A stretch of DNA of 64,000 bases, taken from the NCBI GenBank assembly GCA_024138025.1, contig JAMXBD010000389.1:62001-126000 (forward strand). Direction: 5' to 3'. Origin of the DNA: Combretum micranthum. Lineage: Eukaryota; Streptophyta; Magnoliopsida; Myrtales; Combretaceae. Within the stretch, counting starts at the first letter, position 1; each line of letters begins with the position of its first letter. The position numbers were made by a program, and so were the translations under genes. Below the pieces are notes generated by a model. That model was not told where the DNA came from. It searched no databases and saw only the letters and a list, made by a program, of their open reading frames with translations. Below, in pieces: positions 56,762-64,000 of this stretch.

Positions 56762-57326
56762 TTTGTTTTATTTTTTGATTTTTTGGAAAGATAAAAGATG
56801 TAATATGTGAGGTAGATGTGATATAAAGTTATGGGAAAGGTAAAAAGTTAAGATTATAGGTTATGTAGAGTGTAAGAGTAGGTGTAAGAAAAAGTAGAGA
56901 TAAAAGAATAGTGTAGAATAGTAATGAATAGTGTAATGTAAAGTAGATATGACAATTAAAGTACCGATAGTAAGAAAATACGCATATAATAGCTATATCT
57001 GTTATTTTTACTTACCGAAAAATTACGAAACTGATATTTTTGGAAAACTTATATTTTTACGAGTCTAACGGTGTATTCGGAATATTTTTACTATTCCAGA
57101 CTTCCGGACACGTTTTTCGAGAACTGTGTTGATCGGGTTCGAAGGACACCCGATTTTCACGAAACTGAAACTTTTATAAAACCTATGGTTATTACGAATT
57201 ATTTGAGCTTATTAACCCAACTTCATTTTTCAGGGCCAAAGAAAACGGCAATGCCGGATTTAGTTTGATACGGTAAACTAGGGTTTTGTTGACCTTTAGG
57301 GTTTCGTTTGACTTCCAGTTAGGGTT

Positions 57327-57381
57327 AGTACGCTTGCTGGATAAGATGCTTTAAAAATTCAATACTAATTATAGCACATCA
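57327..57381 (+). mobile_element. Remnant of the Athila 3' LTR (last 55 bases)
   Basis: AGTACGCTTGCTGGATAAGA and onward to ATAGCACATCA matches the end of the Athila 5' LTR (34111-34164) with about one difference. The rest of the 3' LTR is absent. Confidence 0.9.
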
Positions 57382-58141
57382 CATTTTAAGAATTGCGAAA
57401 ACCAAACAATCCTTGGGCTCCGTTAGTTTTTTCCTTAAAAAAGTTTGTCGGATCTACGAAAAAGAACAATTCAATTTTCACCAGATTTGGGAAAGAGAGA
57501 GTCATCTTCTTTTAATGCACGAATAGTTCACCAAAATTAAGATAAATAAATTCATATGACATGCATATAAAAAAAAAAAAATTAGAGTCGTGCATTATCG
57601 AGATCCACGAGCAACGATTGCGAGAAGGAAAATAACAACAGATCTATTTGTTGTTCCAAGTAAAAGTGACGTTCGATGGTCCTTGAGCTACGATTGTGAT
57701 GCCAGAAGGAAAATAAAAGCTGGGTTTTGGAGGAGAAGGAGTGGAGGACTAAGGTCTGACTTTTGAGGAGTACGGCGACGAATGAGAGAAGAGGAGATTG
57801 GAGAGTGAGGACTAAGGATTTAGGGTTTTTTAGTTTCTTTTAATAATTTAATAAAAAAAAGAAAAAAAAGCTGTCTTTGAAGTGATTGGATGAGAATAGG
57901 ATTACAGGATGGCAAGAAGAATAAAAAAATTAAGTTTGATATATATATATATATATATATATTAATGGGTTCGGGTTCCTAACAGGTTTTACATCTGTTC
58001 CAAAACCCGTCCCAAAACACTATAGGGTTTTATTATTAATCCCAAAACCCGTCCTAAACCCTATAGGGCATTACCCTATAGGGTATTTATTGGATTGGGC
58101 GGGTCGGGTACCCTATAAAAACCTGCCTACTGGCATCCCTA
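57382..58141 (-). mobile_element. Right end (5' side) of the hAT transposon
   Basis: Non-coding 0.76 kb, with purine-rich sequence (57700-57850), a (TA)n run (57940-57962) and the subterminal ACCCTATAGGGT cluster up to the terminal TGGCATCCCTA. It would hold the transposase promoter. Confidence 0.8.
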
Positions 58142-59953
58142 GTTGTGTGTTGATGCAAAGAGGCAGCGTGATATCATATGCTTTCAGATAGCTGAAGCCC
58201 TATGAGAAGAACTATCCTACGCATGATCTGGAACTAGCAACAATTATTCATGCTTTGAAGATTTAGAGACATTACTTATATGGGGAGAGATGTAAAGTAT
58301 ATATAGATCATAAAATTCTGAAATACATCTTTACCAAAAGGAGCTGAATATTAGGCAAAGAAGATAGTTGGAGCTTATTAAGGATTATGATGTGGATATT
58401 CAGTACCATTCTATTGTGGCAAATGCCTTGAGTAGGAAGTGAGTTGAATCTTGCAGTTCTAGAGGATATGAGAAAATTGGAGTTGAAGATAGTAACTAGA
58501 CAAGTGGGTGCAAAATTAGCAAACCTGCAGATTCAGCCCACTCTTGTTGAAAGGATCAAAGTAGCACAAGTGAAAGATCCAAGCACACTTGAGATAAAGA
58601 AAAGAATGGAGCACCTAAATTTCATGTTGATGAAGAAGTTGTTATGAGATACAAAGGAAGATTATGTGTGCCAGAGCAAGGAGAACTTAAGAAAGAATTG
58701 CTAAAAGAAGCACACTATTCTAGTTATTCCATTCATGTTGAAGGGAACAAGATGTACCAAGATCTAAAGAAGTTGTACTGGTGGAATAACATGAAGAAGG
58801 AAATAGCAGAGTATGTCTACAAGTGCTATACTTGCCCATTGGTTAATATTGAACATAGAAGATTAGATGGTGAATTGAAGTCGTTACCTATACCTTAGTG
58901 AAAGTAGGAGCACATAATTATGGATTTTCATTACCGCTCTACCTAAGACTAGAGAAAAGTTTGATTCAGTATAGGAGATTGTTGATAGACTATCCAAGGT
59001 AGCTCACTTTATACCAATTAAGATAGGGTACAAATTGGAGCGATTAGCAAGATTATATATTAAGGAGATGGTGAGTTATATGGAATACCAGTAACCATTG
59101 TATTTGATAGAGACACTAGATTTTTTGGAAGATTCTGGAAAAGTCTGCATCAAGTTTTGGGCACTAAAGTTGTTTTCAGTATAGCTTCTCATCTTTAGAT
59201 AGATAGACAATTTGAGAGGACTATCTAGATTTTAGAAGACATGTAGAGAGCATGTGTTTTGGATTTCAAAGGTAGCTGAGATGAGTATTTGCCATTGGTG
59301 GAATTTGCTTACAACAATAGCTACCAAGTATCACTTGGGATGCCACCATATGAAGCCTTATATGAAAGCAAGTGTTGATATCCTATTCATTGGGATGAAG
59401 TAGGTGATAAATAAATTTTGGGATTAGAACTGGTACAAGATGCCAATGATAAAGCCAAATTGATTAGACAAAAGGCGTAAGCAACCCAAAGTCATCAGAA
59501 AAGCTATGCTGATAAGCTGAGGAGACCTTTAGAATTTCAAGTGGGTGAACATGTCTTACTTAAGATCTCACCAACCAAGAGTTTTGTTAGATTTGGCTTG
59601 AGGGGTAAGTTAAACGCCAGATATGTTGGGCCGTATGAGATTTTAGAAAGAATAGGCAATGTGACATATAGGTAGCTTTACTGCTTAGTTTGGAAAGAGT
59701 ACACAATGTGTTCTATATGTCTATGCTAAGAAAGTATGTAAAAGAACCTGAATAGATAATAGCTTTGGAACCGTTGAAAGTATAACCAAATCTATCTACA
59801 ATTGAAAAGCCTTTAAAGATTATTGACTATAAGGAAAAGATTTTGAGAAGACAGGTAATCAAATAAGTGAAGGTACAGTGGACAAACCAGTCAGAGCAAG
59901 AAGCTACATGGGAGTTAGAGGAAGAAATGAGGACAAAACACCCTGAGCTTTTC
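58142..59953 (+). pseudogene. G1 pol: RNase H remainder, integrase and chromo-like tail
   Basis: Starts with the second TSD copy, then LMQRGSVISYAFR*LKPYEK, NYPTHDLELATIIHALKI and RHYLYGERCKVYIDHKIL (RNase H). The integrase HHCC domain is at 58644-58898 (H-YSSYSIH, CYTCPLVN), followed by VFDRDTRFFGRFWKSLHQVL, EFAYNNSYQVSLGMPPYEAL and PLEFQVGEHVLLKISPTKS. The tail WELEEEMRTKHPELF ends near 59953. Stops and frame shifts are numerous. The tail is of the same type as the fragment at 1-270. Confidence 0.9.
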
Positions 59954-59991
59954 AATAATCCAGGTAACTTTTGAGGACAAAAGTTTCTCTT

Positions 59992-60004
59992 AGGAAGGGA
60001 GAGA
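59992..60004 (+). other. Polypurine tract of G1
   Basis: AGGAAGGGAGAGA directly abuts the TG of the 3' LTR. Confidence 0.8.
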
Positions 60005-60303
60005 TGTAATATACAACTAAATCATTTATAAAGAAGGCTAAAAGTGTCAATTGATATAAAATAAGAGGATTACATAGTCAAAATCTAAAGTATATTCATG
60101 TTTTGATCACATGACAGATACATGACGAAGAATGGAATTTCATAGTTGTACACCAGCCAGTACACCACCGGTATAGAAATCAGCACTGCGTCATATGTTC
60201 TGTAGCTTAGGCAGCATTGAAGCCGGTGTTGAAATGAAGAAATTTAATCAAAGTCGTCTATACTGCCTACTTATATATGTATGTCGCTAGCTTTGGTATG
60301 TAC
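60005..60303 (+). mobile_element. 3' LTR of G1, first 300 bases
   Basis: TGTAATATACAACTAAATC... is collinear with 18513-18815 of the 5' LTR, including the motif array. It stops at GGTATGTAC, where the 5' LTR continues ACCGTTGGTG, and a different, inverted LTR begins. The remaining LTR part is not recognised in the window. Confidence 0.85.
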
Positions 60304-61500
60304 TATCACGCCCCGAGGGTACCCTAGTAGAAGTAGATAAGTCACACCTGAATACTATCACTAGATTACCTTCGAAGTGACATGTTTTCCAAAATAATAG
60401 GATCTTTTAGTTGCTTCAATAAGAAATGATAAATACATGTAAGAAATAAATTAGTAAATAACTGCTATCTTAATCATAAAGTATCATAAATTATTACAAA
60501 CCATGTAGTCTTCTTGTAATTCTCTACATACATAACTGAGCTAGTCCATTCTAGGAAAATATAAATCATTAATCCCAAGTAGAACCATAGGCTTCCAGCT
60601 TTTAAGCCCTTACCGGAGCCATGTTTCTGGAAGTAACTAACCGGGGTCGAAGTGTAAACTTGAAAAGACTGTTGGAGTATGAGCAAAACCATGACTTAGT
60701 GAATAACCAGACATATTACACATCAAACAAGTTATTAACAAAATCCTATGTAATGCAATCACACAAACATATGCTTAGATACAAGCTTGGATGATCTAGA
60801 ATCCAAACAGGAAAAAGATTTACGCCCTCTTTTTAGGGTTGAAGAACATGTACTTTATAACCCTCCTGCCCAGGAGAGACTAAGTTTATAGAAAATCAAT
60901 GATTTCTCATCTTGGGGTTATCACTTTAAATTTAATAACAGTTTTAACTGACCATTTCCTGTATCTACCCTTAGAAACTCCCAAGTATTAATCATTTCAA
61001 AGTGATACTACGGGAGGCGTTCTAATATTAAAACGTAGCAGGCTGTCACCTGTTTGTATATGCAATAATACAATACGTGTAATGCATGACTAGGTTATTT
61101 TAATAAATCAATAGTTCTTATTCAATTTCATGGTGATCATACATTACACACAATCATCATCATACTACTTCTCATCATCATACCATTGTAATATCACTTT
61201 TGCAATGGTAGATTAGCAATCATAAAATCAGATCACAATACATTTTCATCAAAATATTCATATTATTATTTTTGCATTACATATTCAGCTAATTACAAGC
61301 ACAAATAATATAATATGATTGAATTACTCACTTGCTCATGATAACTAAATCGTAGTAATCTACTGGAAGATCCTCTATGGTATCAAAGTCACCTATTGAG
61401 ATGAATAAAATATTCATCTATATAATATAGATTATATAACTAAACTCCTATATGTGTCTAGTGTCTTAAATTGATATTTGGTTCAATTTCCATTACTTAT
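60304..61500 (-). mobile_element. Inverted gypsy LTR (LTR-E), inner end visible, outer end unclear
   Basis: TATCACGCCCCGAGGGTACC corresponds to the TGTCACGCCCC inner end of LTR-C. The 'dividing' sequence TTTACGCCCTCTTTTTAGGG (60820) and the two mini-exon cassettes also match the LTR-1/LTR-D layout. It is a diverged family. It extends at least to about 61500 and may run to the window end. Confidence 0.65.
61332..61392 (-). other. Mini-exon-like cassette in LTR-E (second at 60614-60658)
   Basis: Minus strand CATCTCAATAG precedes 61 bases ending GCAA|GTGAGT. The frame reads MNILFISIGDFDTIEDLPVD then YYDLVIMSK and stop. The second cassette (45 bases) lies between CTTTTCAAG and CTCCG|GTAAGGG. Confidence 0.5.
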
Positions 61501-64000
61501 TTTGGTTCTTTAAGGGTCTTATGAAAACAATTATCAATTAATCTTTATTTTCATGCTGCTTGCCTTAGTCTTACTTGATATTTATATACATATATTTGGT
61601 ATTCAAAAAATTGATATTTATTAAGTTTTTGTACTTATTAATACTAATTTTATGTTATTTAATACCTGACTCATTATAGCAAATCATATTCGTTTATTAT
61701 TGCTTAGTGTCGTCGTGTTTCTCCTAATCTGTTTCACATAATTATTTTGTCAAATTTAGCTTACTTCAATTTCCATTCGTACCTATTTATCTATATAGAA
61801 CAAATATTTGATAATTATAGTTGTTATTATCACTTAATATTTCCCTAAAATTCTAGGGTTTTAGAAGCTATCACGTATTAAATACTATTATTCTAAATAT
61901 TTGTATTCATTTTTCTACTTAGTAAATTCTATGTTAACATATATATATATATATATATATAATATGATTATAATTATTATATAAATACCCGTTTGTGAAA
62001 TACAGATTTTACATAAGAAAAACAGGTTTGCACAACGACTCCTATGCCGCTGGCGTAGAAACCCAGATGCCGACGTTCTTATGTTTTACATTTTATTTCA
62101 TATCGTTTGCGCTGGCTTGTAAGCCGCTAGCTTTCCTTCGTACGCCGGACTATACGCTGTCGGCGTATAATCCCAATTGACCGACGTTCATTTACTTTAC
62201 TTAAGAATAAGTTTTACGTAGCTTTTGTTCTAGTGTAAGCCGTCTCTACACCGCCGGTATACCTTTGTAAGCTGCAGGCGTTCAGTGTTTACACTACCAG
62301 CTTAGGAACAGTGTTGACATTGTTCATCATCTTCTCTAATGAAATAGTTCATATTTCTTCAATTTTCTATGTCATAAACATTCTCAAACTATTCCTAAGT
62401 GTTTCTATAGCATGTATCTATACATACATCAATTCATAACGCATCTATAAGTATGTAATCTTAAATTTTCAAATTTAGAAAAGGTACAACTAGGGTTTTC
62501 GAATTTTACCTTGCTTAAGCTTATTCGGTGGAATTTGAAGCTTGTTCTTGGGTTGGTAATGATCCTATGATCATCAGAAGTTAGTTTCAATCCTTGTTTT
62601 TAATAAATAACAAGTTGAATTACAGCAACTTACCTTGTTCCCAGATTATGCGTTTTTCGTGTTGTATTTTTCTTTGATTTCGAACTGAGGTGTTTAAAAC
62701 GGTTTGATTTATGTTTTTAGGTCGATTTGCTTGCTCATTAGGTGTTTATTCAATCTGGAAGTTTTGAAAGGAAGTTGTGCTTGTTTGCTAGTCCATCAAT
62801 AGCCATTAACAATTTTACATGTAGAGAAGAATGAGGATGTTTTCTTCGACAATTTGCATCCGTTTTCTCCAAAATTTACATTGTTTTGTCTGTTGTTTTA
62901 CTGTAATTAATGTGCATGTTGAGTTGGCAACCTATGATTTGTGTTTGAGTTGATTTTTTTTTTTTACTTTTGGTGCATTTGGACAATTTTAAGCAAATTT
63001 CGGTTCTCTTCTTCCAAGGAAATCCAAGCCTTACGTTTATGCAATTTGCAATCGGAAATGAAACAAATTATTATATAATATTATTAGTTAGTTAATTATC
63101 TTAGTTTTAGGATAGTTTAATAAGTTAAATGGGTACAAATTAGCTAATATTTGAGAGTTTTTGTTAGAAAATATTTTTATAGAATTCTACAAAATGTTTA
63201 GTTTATCAAACAATACAACTTTAAGTTTTAAATTTACACGATTAATTGTTTTTAGAATTTTATCTCCCGCGATTAAGGTTTCCTAAGATCATTAGGTCAA
63301 TTTTTGTTTTAGGCTCCAATAGCTTAAGAAAACCCTAATTAGAATAATGGTGTGATTCAATTATTTATTTGAAGTCTAGATCTTTAGTTATACATCTGTT
63401 TATGTTTTTATTGTGTATTTGTAATCTTAACGGTTTATTTTTAGGTTATTGTTTCCTATCTATAAGCGTAATTGGTTAACTACTCAATATCACTTTTGAT
63501 ATATAAGCTAAATTATCTATATATCTTTGGTTTTTGATACCTACTATAAAATCTTATTAGTAGTGTTTAATACTATCTAGAAATCTTGAATTTAAGGTTT
63601 AAATCCATGTATAAGCTCATTACTACTCATTGTTTTAATTTTAAGTCATTGTTGAGTTCAATAGTAGTCATTTAATCTCAATATTTATATTTTTCTATTT
63701 AATCTATTTGTATGACAAGTTTTGGGGTTTGAAAATTTGGGTTTCCTTTAATCATATTTTGAATTATCAGTCTAAGATACGAAATCTCGTTTTTTGTATC
63801 AATTAGGGTCAAATAAGTTCTTTATTTAGCTTTTAGATCTTAACCCAGCCAAATTCAAGTTATAGATCTCTTCTTAGGTATTTATTGGATTTTAGGTTTA
63901 CTAATTAGTTCATACATTTTATTTTAGAGTCGTGTACTAATGTGAAAAATTTTCAGAGTTTACATTCTCCTCCCCTTAAAATAAGCTTTTTCTTCAAAGC
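61501..64000. other. Unassigned repeat-like, AT-rich DNA with a GCCGGC motif array
   Basis: No gene is supported. An array of GCTGGCGTAG, GTAAGCCGCTAGCTTT, GTACGCCGG, TGTCGGCGTA and CACCGCCGGTATAC lies at 62050-62310, as in LTR U3 regions elsewhere here. A (TA)n run is at 61938-61961. On the minus strand AACAAG|GTAAGT near 62630 is a strong donor-like site, compatible with a leader exon of LTR-E. The rest (62700-64000) is featureless AT-rich sequence. Confidence 0.4.

Larger units (their letters stand above)
53600..57326 (-). mobile_element. 5' LTR of element C (LTR-C), outer end truncated
   Basis: TGTCACGCCCCAATGGG at 53600 is the inner (primer site) end. The body resembles LTR-A/B but is more diverged; TATA box at 56622-56629 (minus), leader donor CCTTAG|GTAACC at 56439. 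The outer end lacks the TGTAAGCCCC start and joins the last 55 bases of the Athila 3' LTR at 57326/57327. A 54-G homopolymer (56707-56760) replaces the short C-run of LTR-B. Confidence 0.85.
32481..57381 (+). mobile_element. Athila-type gypsy element nested in the hAT
   Basis: 5' LTR 32481-34164, tRNA-Asp-type primer site, gag, protease, RT, RNase H, integrase, a 3' region with an ORF1-like frame, and only the last 55 bases of the 3' LTR (57327-57381), which match the 5' LTR end almost perfectly (CGCTTrCTGGATAAGATGC). Flanks are CCATT on the left and CATTT on the right, an imperfect target duplication. The element is expanded by LTR-A (37187-40706) and elements B and C (44651-57326). Confidence 0.85.
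28915..58141 (-). mobile_element. hAT transposon spanning 29.2 kb because of nested insertions
   Basis: Ends are TAGGAATGCAAC and, read inward from the right, TAGGGATGCCAG, imperfect terminal inverted repeats of hAT type, with a perfect 8 bp TSD. Subtracting the Athila nest (32481-57381) leaves about 4.3 kb, a usual size for an autonomous hAT. The transposase lies on the minus strand at 31546-29333. Both subterminal regions (28960-29090 and 57965-58115) are rich in the palindrome ACCCTATAGGGT. Confidence 0.93.

Overview
The window is nuclear DNA of a flowering plant, most likely a eudicot. It is AT-rich, carries one intron-containing plant gene with GT-AG introns, and is otherwise dominated by plant lineages of LTR retrotransposons (Ty3/gypsy chromovirus, Tat and Athila types; Ty1/copia) and hAT DNA transposons. 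I cannot name the genus from sequence alone.

Layout. 1-3808: the 3' end of a chromovirus-type gypsy element (end of pol, polypurine tract, 3.5 kb 3' LTR). 3809-7300: a decayed Tat-type gypsy element on the minus strand, whose LTR carries a 757 bp hAT-like miniature transposon. 7680-15760: the only convincing host gene, a major facilitator superfamily transporter of the NiaP / organic cation-carnitine transporter 7 type (five coding exons, 510 residues), with a probable 5'UTR intron and a G-box in its upstream region. 15760-17450: AT-rich intergenic DNA with a CT-rich tract. 17450-62000+: one large nest of transposable elements.

The nest can be resolved by target-site duplications (TSDs) and interrupted reading frames. 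A copia element (17450-18512) was hit by gypsy element G1 (5' LTR at 18513, 3' LTR at 60005). The G1 gag gene holds two solo LTRs (21431-24913 and 25019-26911). Its RNase H domain is split by a hAT transposon (28915-58141) with a perfect 8 bp TSD. The hAT holds an Athila element (32481-57381). The Athila pol is split by a solo LTR (37187-40706, TSD ATTAT), and its 3' part holds two oppositely oriented chromovirus-type elements, B and C, joined head to head inside gag near 49620. Element C itself holds a solo copia LTR (50763-52260, TSD ATAAA). That is six levels of nesting. All transposon genes seen are broken.

Three observations go beyond ordinary annotation. First, six long gypsy LTRs (at 313, 21431, 37187, 44651, 53600 and 60304) share two mini-exon-like cassettes flanked by splice-site-like signals; one contains a conserved acidic Leu-Pro/Tyr-Tyr peptide frame in most copies. 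These LTRs may carry a multi-exon spliced leader. Second, element C has an additional unrecognised reading frame of about 335 codons between its primer-binding site and gag. Third, short palindromic GCCGGC/CCGGCGTA motifs recur in arrays inside LTRs of unrelated families. No CRISPR array, rRNA or tRNA gene was recognised.
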